Assembly: GCF_900114605.1 (NCBI RefSeq)
Contig: NZ_FOTP01000013.1
Coordinates: 1-34,421, forward strand
From: Bradyrhizobium sp. NFR13
GTDB lineage: Bacteria > Pseudomonadota > Alphaproteobacteria > Rhizobiales > Xanthobacteraceae
Direction of reading: 5' to 3'
Length of the DNA stretch: 34,421 bases
Positions 24,682-33,741 of this stretch are shown one piece after another. Each line of letters opens with the position of its first letter. Within the stretch, counting starts at the first letter, position 1. Made by a program: the position numbers and the translations under genes. The notes beneath the pieces are model-generated. The model was not told the DNA's origin. It did not search any database and saw only the letters and a list, made by a program, of their open reading frames with translations.

Positions 24682-26736
24682 ATGCTCGATCTTGCAATTG
24701 TTGGTGGTGGTCCGGGCGGCCTGATGAGCGCCTGGTATCTCAAGAAGAAGCTCGGCGATCTCTGCCGTGTCACCATTTATGAGGCGTCCGACCGCGTCGG
24801 CGGCAAGATTCTCACGCGCACATTCGATACCGCGCCAGCCGTGTACGAAGCTGGCGTCGCCGAGATCTACGATTACTCGATGACCGGGCCGGATCCGCTG
24901 CGCGAACTGATCCAGCATTTCGGCCTGCAGACGATTCCGATGGATGCCGAGCAGGTGCAGCTCGACGGCGAGCTGCTCAATGACGTGCCGGGCATGCGCA
25001 AGAAATACGGCGCGAAGACCGCCGCCGCCATTGAAGCCTTCCGCAAGAAGTGCGCGAGCATGGTGTCGCCGATCGAATATTACGAGGGCGTCGGTTCGCA
25101 CGATAACGAGCACCCCTGGGCATGGATGAATGCCGAGGAGCTGCTTGATAAGGAAGTCAGCGATCCCATCGCCAAGCGCTTCCTGAAGGTGATGGCGCGC
25201 TCCGACATCGCGACCGAGACGCACAACACCAACGGCCTCAATGCGCTGAAGAACTTCGTGATGGATATCGATGGCTATATCGGCCTGTATTCGATCCAGA
25301 ACGGCAACGAGCAACTGATCTCCTGCCTGCAGTCGGAAGTCGATGCCGACATCCGGCTCAATCACCGTGTGCTGAAGGTCGGCAAGACCGAGAAAGGCCG
25401 CTATCAGCTCGACATGATGAACGGCAAGGGCCCGGACACCCGTGACTTCGATCTCGTAGTGATGTGCCTGCCGCATTCATGGCTGGCGACCATGCGCTGG
25501 GACGGCGAAGAGCTGCGCAAGTCGATGGTCAAGCACATCGCTTACTTCGACCGTCCGGCGCATTATCTGCGCATCTCGCTGTTGTTCGATACGCCGTTCT
25601 GGGGTGATCAGATTCCGGGCGCCTGGTTCATGTCGGAAGCCTTTGGCGGCTGTTGCGTCTATAACGAGGGTGCGCGCCACGATGTCGGCAGGCACGGTGT
25701 GCTGAACTGGCTGGTGCCAGGCTCCGACGCACTGGCCTTTGCGAACCTCACAGATGACGAGTTGATCGACGCCGCGCTGAAGTCGTTGCCGGTATCATTC
25801 GGCGATGCGCGTGCGCATCTGCTGGAAGGCAAGATCCATCGCTGGCTGTCGTCGGTCAATGCGATCCCTGGCGGCATGCCGGTGCGCGACGTCATGACCA
25901 ATCACCGGCCGGAGCCGAAGGATCATCCGGGCCTCGTCGTGGTCGGCGACTATCTGTTCGACTCGACGCTGAACGGTCTGCTCGACTCCTCCGACGCCGC
26001 GACCGACATCATCCTCACCGAGATGATGCGTCTGCGCCGTGCGCAGGGTCAGAATGGCACGACGATCTCCGACAAGATCGACCGCGACTATTTCCAGAAC
26101 TATCGCGGCGTCGGTCCTTACAGCGAGGTCTGGAGCCAGTTCACCGATCCCGCCTATCTGACAAATCTCATCAAGATCGTCTGGGGCCGTGCCAAGGGCT
26201 ACAAGCTGCTGGTCGCCGGCTCGGCATCAGGCGAACTGGTCGGTGCGCTGCGCGCCAGGGGCATCGACGCCTGGGGTGTCGAGAACAACAAGGCGATCCA
26301 CGCCAAGACGCCAAAGGCGCTGCAGAAATTCAATAAACTCGGATCGATCACCGATCTGCCGTTCAAGGCCGAGCAGTTCGATTTCGTGTTCGAGACCAGC
26401 CTGTGCCATGTCAGTGACAGGCAGGTGGTGAAGGCGGTGCAGGAGCTCAACCGCGTGGTGAAGACCGGCCTCGTATTCGGCTCGGTCACATCCGACATGG
26501 CGCCGGCGGTGATCGATCGCTACGACCTGCTGCGCGGCGTCAAGAAACTCGGCACCTGGTGGGAATGGTCGGAATTGTTCTTCGGCAACGGCTTCGACCT
26601 GTCCATGCATCGCCGCGACTGCACCGAGGCGGTGTGGGAAGCGACATTGGCCGCCGGCAAGGGGCCGGGCCACTGGTATGCGGACGCGGACAGCCTGCGT
26701 TACTCGTTCTTCGACAAGGTCGATGCCGAGGATTGA
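24682..26736 (+). CDS. FAD-dependent oxidoreductase fused to a class I methyltransferase
   Basis: This 684-residue protein has two enzymes in one chain. The N-terminal part (about 1-450) is an amine-oxidase/phytoene-desaturase-type flavoprotein. It has the dinucleotide loop VGGGPGG (7-13), Glu34 at the end of strand 2, DRVGGK (37-42) and a C-terminal FAD segment GDYLFDSTLNGLLDSSDAA. The C-terminal part (about 480-684) is a SAM-binding Rossmann methyltransferase. Motif I is LLVAGSASG (509-517), the acidic strand-2 end is Glu534 (WGVEN), and DLPF (558-561) is followed by FDFVF (566-570). There is no signal peptide, so it is cytoplasmic. Neither substrate can be named; a coupled oxidation and methylation of one small molecule is my inference. 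An ABC exporter gene follows by 125 bases on the same strand. The start is fixed by the FAD motif at the N terminus. Confidence 0.88.
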   Translation: MLDLAIVGGGPGGLMSAWYLKKKLGDLCRVTIYEASDRVGGKILTRTFDTAPAVYEAGVAEIYDYSMTGPDPLRELIQHFGLQTIPMDAEQVQLDGELLNDVPGMRKKYGAKTAAAIEAFRKKCASMVSPIEYYEGVGSHDNEHPWAWMNAEELLDKEVSDPIAKRFLKVMARSDIATETHNTNGLNALKNFVMDIDGYIGLYSIQNGNEQLISCLQSEVDADIRLNHRVLKVGKTEKGRYQLDMMNGKGPDTRDFDLVVMCLPHSWLATMRWDGEELRKSMVKHIAYFDRPAHYLRISLLFDTPFWGDQIPGAWFMSEAFGGCCVYNEGARHDVGRHGVLNWLVPGSDALAFANLTDDELIDAALKSLPVSFGDARAHLLEGKIHRWLSSVNAIPGGMPVRDVMTNHRPEPKDHPGLVVVGDYLFDSTLNGLLDSSDAATDIILTEMMRLRRAQGQNGTTISDKIDRDYFQNYRGVGPYSEVWSQFTDPAYLTNLIKIVWGRAKGYKLLVAGSASGELVGALRARGIDAWGVENNKAIHAKTPKALQKFNKLGSITDLPFKAEQFDFVFETSLCHVSDRQVVKAVQELNRVVKTGLVFGSVTSDMAPAVIDRYDLLRGVKKLGTWWEWSELFFGNGFDLSMHRRDCTEAVWEATLAAGKGPGHWYADADSLRYSFFDKVDAED

Positions 26737-26761
26737 TCTTTGGCATCTGCCTTCGGTTGCT

Positions 26762-26790
26762 TTGCCGACGACATTCTGATCGCATAGGAT
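26762..26790 (+). promoter_or_regulatory. Possible promoter before the ABC exporter gene
   Basis: TTGCCG (26762-26767) and TAGGAT (26785-26790) are spaced by 17 bases, about 70 bases before the ABC gene start. Both hexamers are moderate matches. If used, the exporter could be expressed apart from the fusion enzyme. Confidence 0.35.
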
Positions 26791-26861
26791 CATTGCCGTG
26801 GCTGTCCGGGCCGCTTCATTGATTCTTGCGGTCGAAGGACCGTGCAGCAACGGTTCGTTCC

Positions 26862-28895
26862 ATGGCGTCGAAGCCACCTCCAAAGCCTCCATCTGACGAC
26901 AAGAATGCGGCCGAGCCGGCCACGCCGCTCGATGACAAGTTTGCGCTCCCGGTTGGCGCCGCCGCCGCTTCGGTTCCCAGCACCAAACCGCCGCCTGTCG
27001 AGAAGGCTGCAAAAGCCAAGCCTGTCGTCGATGATGACGACGAGGATGAAGACGACGACGAGCTCGATGACGATGATGACGAGGAACTGGTCGTCTTCAC
27101 CGCGCGCGAGGCTGCGGGCGCCTTTGGGACAGTCTATCGTTTCACACGGCCGTTCGTCGGCAGGTATCGCAAGCTGGTAGGCTTCGTTGGCTTCGGCGTT
27201 CTGGTCGAAACGCTGTTCAATGTCTTCATGCCGCTCAGCCTCAAATATCTGATCGACGATGCGCTCGGCGAAGAGGACTTCGACGCACTGTACAAGATCC
27301 TGTCGGTGCTGGCCGTCGCCGGTGTCGTCACGTCGATCGTTGCGATCTGGTATGAGCGCTGGGACGCCAAGCTGGCCGCCTCGATCATCACGGATGTTCG
27401 CTCGCGCCTGTTCGATCACGTGCAGGATCTGCCGTCGGCCTATTTCGCCCGCACCAAGCGCGGCGAGATCTTGTCACGCTTCTCGATCGATCTGTCGTCT
27501 TACGAAACGGCCGTCAAGAGTTTCGCCAACAGCGCCTTGTTGCCGTTCCTCGAACTGATCGCCGGCATCGTGCTGATGCTGTATCTGAACTGGCAGCTGG
27601 CCGCCGTCGCGTTATTGATTTTCCCGATCACGCTGATCGGCCCGCGCATCCTGACGCCGAAGGCGGTGCAGGCCAATTACGACCAGAAGCTCAGCGAAGC
27701 GTCCGTGCTCGGCATGGTGCAGGAGAACATCGCGGCACAGGCCGTGATCAAGGCCTTCAGCCTGCAGCGCCGCACCATGGGCTGGTTCCGGCTGCGCAAT
27801 AACGAAACGCGCGACAGGATCGCGGCTGCGACCTTCCTGTCGACCATGGTCGAGCGCTCGGTCACCGTCTCGGTGCTGTTGCTGCATTTGGTGGTGCTGG
27901 CGATCGGCGCCTATCTCGCCACCAAGGGGCAGATCACCGTCGGTACCTTCGTCACCTTCGAAAGCGCGTTCTGGGAGGTGTCCTACAACATCGCCCATGT
28001 GATGCATTTCATCCCGGTGTCGATCCAGGCAGCGGCCGCCGTGCGCCACATGGAGGAAATGCTCGATGAGCCGACCCGCGGCGCCGACAAGCCCGGCTCG
28101 CCGGAACTGCCGCGCATCGTCAACGACATCAGCTTCGACCGCGTCTCGTTCCAGTATGAGAACAGCCAGCAGCCGGTGCTCGACAATCTCAGCCTCAAGA
28201 TCAATGTCGGCAAGACTGTCGCCATTGTCGGCCCGTCGGGCTCCGGCAAGAGCACGCTGCTCAACCTGATCCTCCGGCTCTATGTGCCGGACGAGGGCAG
28301 GGTGTCCATCGACGGCGTCGATATCCGCAAGGTCACGCGCGAAACCCTGCGCGGACACATGGCCGTGGTGTTCCAGGAGAACATGCTGTTCAACATGTCG
28401 ATCCGCGAGAACATCCGGCTCGGCAAGGAAGGCGCGACCGACGAGGAAGTCGAGCAGGCGGCGCGCAAGGCCGAGATTCATCGCTACATCATGAGCCTGC
28501 CGGACAAATACGATACCCAGGTCGGCGAGCGCGGCGATACGCTGTCCGGCGGCCAGCGTCAGCGCATCGCCATTGCGCGGGCCATCGTCCGCAATCCGTC
28601 GGTGCTGCTGCTGGACGAAGCGACATCCGCCCTCGACCAGACGACAGAAGCGGCGCTCAACAAGACGCTGTTCAAACTCGCCAAGGGCCGCACCCTGATT
28701 TCGTCGACGCATCGGCTGGCCGCCGTGGTGGATATGGACGAAATCATCGTCATCAATGGCGGCAAGGTGATCGAGCGCGGTTCGCACAAGGAGCTGCTGG
28801 CCCTGAACGGCACCTATCGCCAGCTCTGGGATGACCAGCGGCACAGGTCATCTGCCAACGACGATGATGACGACGAGGATGACGACGACGAGTGA
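26862..28895 (+). CDS. ABC exporter half-transporter (membrane plus ATPase) with acidic tracts at both ends
   Basis: This 677-residue protein is one half of an exporter and should work as a homodimer in the inner membrane. A Pro/Ala/Lys-rich N terminus leads into an acidic tract (57-75, 18 of 19 residues Asp or Glu). The six-helix transmembrane domain spans about 105-400. The ATPase domain has Walker A GPSGSGKST (457-465), the signature LSGGQ (561-565), Walker B VLLLDE (581-586) and the H-loop His617. The protein ends in an acidic tail (667-677, all Asp or Glu). Both tracts should face the cytoplasm. The substrate is unknown; the gene follows the FAD-methyltransferase fusion on the same strand, so its product is a candidate cargo. 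ATG 26862 is chosen over an upstream TTG because the protein reads MASKPPPKPP there. The ribosome binding site is weak. Confidence 0.92.
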   Translation: MASKPPPKPPSDDKNAAEPATPLDDKFALPVGAAAASVPSTKPPPVEKAAKAKPVVDDDDEDEDDDELDDDDDEELVVFTAREAAGAFGTVYRFTRPFVGRYRKLVGFVGFGVLVETLFNVFMPLSLKYLIDDALGEEDFDALYKILSVLAVAGVVTSIVAIWYERWDAKLAASIITDVRSRLFDHVQDLPSAYFARTKRGEILSRFSIDLSSYETAVKSFANSALLPFLELIAGIVLMLYLNWQLAAVALLIFPITLIGPRILTPKAVQANYDQKLSEASVLGMVQENIAAQAVIKAFSLQRRTMGWFRLRNNETRDRIAAATFLSTMVERSVTVSVLLLHLVVLAIGAYLATKGQITVGTFVTFESAFWEVSYNIAHVMHFIPVSIQAAAAVRHMEEMLDEPTRGADKPGSPELPRIVNDISFDRVSFQYENSQQPVLDNLSLKINVGKTVAIVGPSGSGKSTLLNLILRLYVPDEGRVSIDGVDIRKVTRETLRGHMAVVFQENMLFNMSIRENIRLGKEGATDEEVEQAARKAEIHRYIMSLPDKYDTQVGERGDTLSGGQRQRIAIARAIVRNPSVLLLDEATSALDQTTEAALNKTLFKLAKGRTLISSTHRLAAVVDMDEIIVINGGKVIERGSHKELLALNGTYRQLWDDQRHRSSANDDDDDEDDDDE

Positions 28896-28920
28896 GCGCA
28901 TCTGATGATGCGTGAGGAGG

Positions 28921-29523
28921 TCATCCCGCCGTTCGCAGCAAGCCCGCCGCGAGCTGCCGGAAGGCATCGACCGCTTTTGCAAGGACTGCGTGAGGATCGT
29001 CGGCTGCGGCGATCCAGAGCGCGGCGTTGAGCGCCGCGCCATTGATCAGCCGTGCTGCGGCTTCCGCATCCACAGGCTTGACCGTTCCTTCGTCGATCAG
29101 CCGCTGGATCGCTTGTGTCGTCGTGCGCAGACACGCCGTCTGGTTGGGCCATTGCGAGGGATCGCCGAGCACGGCGGGGCCATCCAGCAGCATGATGCGC
29201 TGGATCTCCGGCTCCAGGGACATTTCGATATAGGCGATGCCCTCGTTGAGGAATCCTTCCCAGGCCGTCGCCGCCTGACCATATGCCACGCGCATCCGCG
29301 CCAGCATCTCTGCGTCGATCTGGTCGATGACCGCCTGCAGCAAACCCTTCTTGTCGCCGAAGTTGTGATAGAGCGCGCCGCGCGTCAGGCCGGCCTCGGC
29401 GGTGAGGTCGTCCATCGATGCCGCGGCATAGCCCTTGGTGGCAAATGCCGTCCGGGCCGCCCGGATGAGTTTGGTCCGGGTTTCCTCCACCATTTCCGCT
29501 CGCCGTCGCGCGACCACTGCCAT
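28921..29523 (-). CDS. TetR-family transcriptional regulator
   Basis: This 200-residue regulator runs from ATG 29523 on the minus strand. The N-terminal helix-turn-helix domain has the TetR pattern: TRTKLIRAARTAFATKGYAA, then MDDLTAEAGLTRGALYHNFGDKKGLLQAV. The C-terminal ligand and dimer domain is typical in length and unassigned in specificity. The gene is divergent from the RidA-like gene, and three inverted repeats lie between them, the first 14 bases before this start. Autoregulation and control of the neighbour are the natural inference. Other in-frame ATGs at 29562 (inside the first operator) and 29493 are possible starts. It converges on the ABC exporter gene with only 25 bases between the stops. 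Confidence 0.92.
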   Translation of the reverse strand: MAVVARRRAEMVEETRTKLIRAARTAFATKGYAAASMDDLTAEAGLTRGALYHNFGDKKGLLQAVIDQIDAEMLARMRVAYGQAATAWEGFLNEGIAYIEMSLEPEIQRIMLLDGPAVLGDPSQWPNQTACLRTTTQAIQRLIDEGTVKPVDAEAAARLINGAALNAALWIAAADDPHAVLAKAVDAFRQLAAGLLRTAG

Positions 29524-29536
29524 CTCCGCAAGATAA

Positions 29537-29604
29537 CATACGCGCCGTATGCGTATTGACATACGGATCGTATGTTCGAATAATCTGACATACGAGGCGT
29601 ATAT
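29537..29604. promoter_or_regulatory. Three copies of an inverted-repeat operator between tetR and the RidA-like gene
   Basis: The pattern ATACG-N3-CGTAT occurs three times. Site 1 is CATACG-CGC-CGTATG (29537-29551). Site 2 is ACATACG-GAT-CGTATGT (29559-29575). Site 3 is ACATACG-AGG-CGTATAT (29588-29604), with one mismatch. Centres are 23 and 29 bases apart. Sites of about 15-17 bp with short spacers fit TetR-family binding. Confidence 0.85.
29556..29584 (+). promoter_or_regulatory. Sigma70-type promoter of the RidA-like gene, overlapped by operators
   Basis: A perfect -35 TTGACA (29556-29561) and -10 AATAAT (29579-29584) are spaced by 17 bases. Operator 2 occupies the end of the -35 and the spacer, and operator 3 starts just past the -10 over the expected start site near 29591. 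Bound repressor would block polymerase. Confidence 0.8.
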
Positions 29605-29627
29605 AATCGTTGAACAGGACTGACACC

Positions 29628-30026
29628 ATGACCAAACGCGACGCGATTTTTCCGGCCGGCCGACAGGCCCTCTACGAGATCAACCGCTATTCAGCGGCGA
29701 TACGCTCGGGCGACCTCCTGTTTGTCTCCGGCCAGGTTGGCAGCCGGGAAGACGGGTCGCCGGAGCCGGTTTTCGAAAAACAGGTTCGACTCGCATTCGA
29801 TAACCTTGCGGCCGTGCTGAAGGCGGCCGGTTGCACCTTCGACGACGTCGTTGACGTCACTACCTTCCACACCGACCCGGTTACGCAATTCGCGGCGGTC
29901 AACGCGGTCCGGTCGGCGGTGATCGGTGAGCCGCCTTACCCGAACTGGACGGCGGTAGGGGTCAACTGGCTGGCGGGCTTCGATTTCGAAATCAAAGTCA
30001 TCGCGCGCATCCCCGTATCCGCCTGA
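29628..30026 (+). CDS. RidA/YjgF-family protein lacking the catalytic arginine
   Basis: This 132-residue protein starts at ATG 29628, with AGGA 8 bases upstream; a TTG at 29610 is less likely. Family features are LFVSGQVG (31-38), FDNLAAVLKAAGCTFDDVVDVTTF (57-80) and the terminal FEIKVIARIP. RidA enzymes hydrolyse reactive enamine/imine intermediates using an Arg after the Pro-x pair (Arg105 in E. coli). Here that position is Trp107 in YPNWTAV, so imine deaminase activity is not expected. It belongs to one of the Arg-less Rid subfamilies, often linked to catabolic pathways. It probably forms trimers. Control by the divergent TetR regulator through the three operators is strongly suggested. 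Confidence 0.9.
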   Translation: MTKRDAIFPAGRQALYEINRYSAAIRSGDLLFVSGQVGSREDGSPEPVFEKQVRLAFDNLAAVLKAAGCTFDDVVDVTTFHTDPVTQFAAVNAVRSAVIGEPPYPNWTAVGVNWLAGFDFEIKVIARIPVSA

Positions 30027-30151
30027 CCGATGAAAAGCGGGCAGGTCACTGCTCTCCGCAACAGGGCAGGTAATAACGCCCGGAAGCTCCTGGATTGTAC
30101 CGATTCGGGACGGGATTCGGCTCGCAGGCGATACCAGCCGGCAGGGGAGGC

Positions 30152-30186
30152 GGAGAATCGCCGCAACCCAGGCGATTCTCCTTCAT
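30152..30186 (+). terminator. Terminator hairpin after the RidA-like gene
   Basis: Perfect 11-bp arms GGAGAATCGCC (30152-30162) and GGCGATTCTCC (30171-30181) enclose an 8-base loop and are followed by TTCATT. The tail is only moderately T-rich, so termination may be partial. Confidence 0.75.
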
Positions 30187-30319
30187 TAAACTGCAACGAA
30201 TCCGAGTCGGAGATTCTTTCGTGGATGACATGCGCGGCGTCGAAATCGCGTATGTTCTGTCATGATCGACATGCTAGAACGCCCTCTGCGAGAAGCGTTT
30301 CTTTCATCGCGCTTTGTTG

Positions 30320-30348
30320 TTGACTTGGGTATCCCCTGCGGATACAAC
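30320..30348 (+). promoter_or_regulatory. Putative promoter of the rpsL-rpsG-fusA-tuf (str) operon
   Basis: TTGACT (30320-30325) and TACAAC (30343-30348) are separated by 17 bases. A start near 30355 would leave a leader of about 385 bases before rpsL. It is the best sigma70-like match I found in the gap. Confidence 0.55.
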
Positions 30349-30697
30349 CCGGCCATTCAACGACAGGCGGTGAGCTTCGCCAGTGTCGGAACGGATCACC
30401 CAATCAGTTCTTCGGGATAAATTGGGCACCAACCTCGACCCAGAAGCTCAGACGCTGTCGCTATATCAAGGCAATGCCAAAGCGACGTTTGTCTCCTGAG
30501 AGACTTGTTCTCTTGAGATCAAATTCGAATGCATGACCTCGATGCAGATCCAAAGACGTAAGTCTGGCGGTCAAGTCGCGGTCCTCTGTGGCGTTTAGCG
30601 CTTTCCATTCAGCGATGAATGGTTGGCGTGATTTCGTTTTGCGTGAAGCTTTCACGTGATGCGAACCGTGGGGCAGGTTGCTCCGAGTGATTTTGAG

Positions 30698-30714
30698 GAA
30701 ACCGTTACGGTTTC
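30698..30714 (+). promoter_or_regulatory. Small hairpin in the rpsL leader
   Basis: Perfect 7-bp arms GAAACCG (30698-30704) and CGGTTTC (30708-30714) close a TTA loop 26 bases before the rpsL start. It could influence translation of S12 or be the target of operon feedback; no family match is claimed. Confidence 0.5.
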
Positions 30715-30740
30715 GAGCGAACTAAAGGGTGAAGGCTGAC

Positions 30741-31112
30741 ATGCCGACGATCAACCAGCTGATCGCTACTCCGCGCGCAATTCAGAAGTCGCGCAAGAAG
30801 GTTCCTGCGCTGCAGCAGTCGCCGCAGAAGCGCGGTGTTTGCACGCGCGTCTACACGACGACTCCGAAGAAGCCGAACTCGGCGCTTCGTAAGGTTGCCA
30901 AGGTGCGTCTGACCAATGGCTTCGAAGTCATCGGTTACATTCCGGGTGAAGGTCATAACCTTCAGGAGCACTCCGTGGTCATGATCCGCGGCGGTCGCGT
31001 CAAGGATTTGCCCGGCGTGCGTTACCACATTCTCCGCGGCGTGCTGGATACCCAGGGCGTCAAGAACCGTAAGCAGCGTCGTTCGAAGTACGGCGCGAAG
31101 CGTCCGAAGTAA
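30741..31112 (+). CDS. rpsL: 30S ribosomal protein S12
   Basis: This 123-residue protein has the normal S12 length from ATG 30741 ([12 protein letters not shown]). AAAGGGTGAAGG precedes the start. S12 lies at the decoding centre and tunes fidelity. The two streptomycin-resistance regions are wild type: [12 protein letters not shown] (Lys42/Lys43 region) and [14 protein letters not shown] (Lys87/Lys88 region), so sensitivity is predicted. It heads the str operon; rpsG starts 15 bases after its stop. Confidence 0.99.
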   Translation: MPTINQLIATPRAIQKSRKKVPALQQSPQKRGVCTRVYTTTPKKPNSALRKVAKVRLTNGFEVIGYIPGEGHNLQEHSVVMIRGGRVKDLPGVRYHILRGVLDTQGVKNRKQRRSKYGAKRPK

Positions 31113-31124
31113 GTCGGGGTTTGA

Positions 31125-31598
<474 letters not shown>

Positions 31599-31629
31599 CG
31601 GCGAAACTCCGGAATTTAAGGAACATCCC

Positions 31630-33702
31630 ATGCCTCGCGTACATGCCATTGAGGACTACCGTAACTTCGGTATCATGGCGCATATCGATGCCGGTAAGAC
31701 GACAACGACCGAGCGCATCCTGTATTACACCGGCAAGAGCCACAAAATCGGCGAAGTGCACGAAGGTGCCGCGACGATGGATTGGATGGAGCAGGAGCAG
31801 GAGCGTGGCATCACCATCACGTCCGCTGCCACCACTGCATTCTGGAACGGCAAGCGCCTGAACATCATCGATACCCCCGGCCACGTCGATTTCACGATTG
31901 AAGTCGAGCGTTCGCTGCGCGTGCTCGACGGCGCCGTGTGCGTTCTCGACTCCAACCAGGGCGTCGAGCCGCAGACCGAAACCGTCTGGCGTCAGGGCGA
32001 CAAGTACAAGGTTCCGCGGATCGTTTTCGCGAACAAGATGGATAAGACCGGCGCTGACTTCTACAAGTGCCTGCAGGACATCATTGATCGTCTCGGTGCG
32101 AAGCCTGTTGCGATCCAGCTGCCGATCGGCGCTGAAAACGATTTCGTCGGCATGGTCGATCTCGTGATCATGAAGGCCTATATCTGGAACAACGAGGCGC
32201 TCGGCGCCAAGTACGAGACCGTCGACATTCCGGCTGATCTCGTCGAGAAGGCCAAGGAATATCGTGAGAAGCTGGTCGAAGCCGCCGTCGAACTCGATGA
32301 CGACGCGATGGCCGCTTACCTCGACGGCACCGAGCCGGACGAAGCAACGCTGAAGAAGCTGATCCGTAAGGCCGTGCTGACTGGCGCGTTCTATCCGGTT
32401 CTCTGCGGCTCGGCCTTCAAGAACAAGGGCGTGCAGCCTTTGCTCGACGCCGTCGTCGATTATCTCCCGTCGCCGGTCGACGTGCCTGCCATCAAGGGCA
32501 CCGACGAGGACGGCAACGAGATCATCCGCAAGGCGGACGACAAGGAGCCGCTGGCTCTGCTCGCATTCAAGATCATGGACGATCCGTTCGTTGGCACCAT
32601 CACCTTCTGCCGCATCTATTCGGGTGTTCTGCAGAGCGGCACCGGTGTCGTGAACTCGACCCGTGAGAAGAAAGAACGTATCGGCCGCATGCTGTTGATG
32701 CATGCGAACAACCGCGAAGACATCAAGGAAGCCTATGCCGGCGACATCGTCGCTTTGGCAGGCCTCAAGGAAGCCCGCACCGGTGACACGCTTTGCGATC
32801 CGGACAAGCCGGTCATCCTTGAGCGCATGGAATTCCCGGAGCCGGTGATCGAAATCGCGATCGAGCCGAAGTCCAAGGCCGACCAGGAAAAGCTGGGCGT
32901 CGCTCTGGCGAAGCTCGCTGCGGAAGATCCGTCGTTCCGCGTGTCGACCGACCATGAGTCCGGCCAGACCATCCTCAAGGGCATGGGCGAACTCCATCTC
33001 GACATCAAAGTCGACATCCTGAAGCGTACCTACAAGGTCGATGCCAACATCGGCGCTCCGCAGGTGGCGTTCCGTGAGAAAATCACGAAGCGCGCTGAAG
33101 TCGACTACACCCACAAGAAGCAGACCGGTGGTACCGGCCAGTTCGCCCGCGTCAAGTTCGTGGTCGAGCCGGGCGAGCCGGGTTCGGGCTTCGTGTTCGA
33201 GTCCAAGATCGTCGGTGGTGCTGTTCCGAAGGAATACATCCCGGGCGTTGAAAAGGGTCTCAACAGCGTCATGACCTCGGGCGTGGTCGCGGGCTTCCCC
33301 GTGGTCGACGTTCATGTCCAGCTGGTTGACGGCGCCTATCACGACGTCGACTCGTCGGCACTGGCCTTCGAAATTGCTTCGCGCGCGGCCCTTCGCGATG
33401 CGCTGCAGAAGGGCAAGTCCGTTCTGCTCGAGCCGATCATGAAGGTCGAATGCGTGACCCCGGAAGACTACACCGGTTCGGTCATCGGCGACCTGAACTC
33501 GCGGCGCGGTCAGATCCAGGGGCAGGACATGCGCGGCAATGCCAACGTCATCAACGCGATGGTGCCGCTCATGAACATGTTCGGTTACGTGAACACGCTG
33601 CGCTCGATGAGCCAGGGTCGTGCAACGTTCTCGATGTCATTCGATCACTACGCGGAAGCGCCGGCCAATGTGTCGGCAGAAGTCCAGAAGAAGTTTGCCT
33701 GA
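31630..33702 (+). CDS. fusA: Elongation factor G
   Basis: This 690-residue translocase moves tRNA and mRNA on the ribosome with GTP. The G domain has AHIDAGKT (17-24), the DTPGHVDF switch 2 motif and NKMD. Later domains include [20 protein letters not shown] and the domain IV segment around [13 protein letters not shown]. Family length is about 690-704, so it is complete. GGAACATCCC precedes ATG 31630. It is followed by tuf after 39 bases, so rpsL-rpsG-fusA-tuf form the standard str operon. Confidence 0.99.
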   Translation: MPRVHAIEDYRNFGIMAHIDAGKTTTTERILYYTGKSHKIGEVHEGAATMDWMEQEQERGITITSAATTAFWNGKRLNIIDTPGHVDFTIEVERSLRVLDGAVCVLDSNQGVEPQTETVWRQGDKYKVPRIVFANKMDKTGADFYKCLQDIIDRLGAKPVAIQLPIGAENDFVGMVDLVIMKAYIWNNEALGAKYETVDIPADLVEKAKEYREKLVEAAVELDDDAMAAYLDGTEPDEATLKKLIRKAVLTGAFYPVLCGSAFKNKGVQPLLDAVVDYLPSPVDVPAIKGTDEDGNEIIRKADDKEPLALLAFKIMDDPFVGTITFCRIYSGVLQSGTGVVNSTREKKERIGRMLLMHANNREDIKEAYAGDIVALAGLKEARTGDTLCDPDKPVILERMEFPEPVIEIAIEPKSKADQEKLGVALAKLAAEDPSFRVSTDHESGQTILKGMGELHLDIKVDILKRTYKVDANIGAPQVAFREKITKRAEVDYTHKKQTGGTGQFARVKFVVEPGEPGSGFVFESKIVGGAVPKEYIPGVEKGLNSVMTSGVVAGFPVVDVHVQLVDGAYHDVDSSALAFEIASRAALRDALQKGKSVLLEPIMKVECVTPEDYTGSVIGDLNSRRGQIQGQDMRGNANVINAMVPLMNMFGYVNTLRSMSQGRATFSMSFDHYAEAPANVSAEVQKKFA

Positions 33703-33741
33703 TTGTCGTTAGCGACAGTTGACGACTAAACGGAGAGAGTC

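Larger units (their letters stand above)
30027..30740. other. Long region between the RidA-like gene and rpsL
   Basis: About 714 bases without a gene I can support. It holds the RidA-gene terminator hairpin (30152-30181), a good promoter candidate (30320-30348) and a small hairpin close to rpsL (30698-30714). The short reading frames here have no protein-like composition. Confidence 0.6.

Noticed and set aside
27029-27085. GAC/GAT repeat DNA as a non-coding simple repeat
   Set aside because: It stays in frame in a complete ABC exporter gene and encodes the acidic tract, with a similar one at the other end of the protein.
28896-28920. GCGCATC-TGAT-GATGCGT between the converging ABC and tetR genes as a bidirectional terminator
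   Set aside because: The stem is only 7 bp with a G-U pair and has no T run on either strand, so support is too thin.
29556-29604. The ATACG repeats as a tandem microsatellite or CRISPR-like array
   Set aside because: Each unit is an inverted repeat with different spacers of a few bases and matches promoter elements; they are operators.
30030-30323. A 97-codon frame downstream of the RidA-like gene
   Set aside because: It spans the RidA-gene terminator hairpin, has no ribosome binding site and reads as low-information Arg/Ser-rich sequence.
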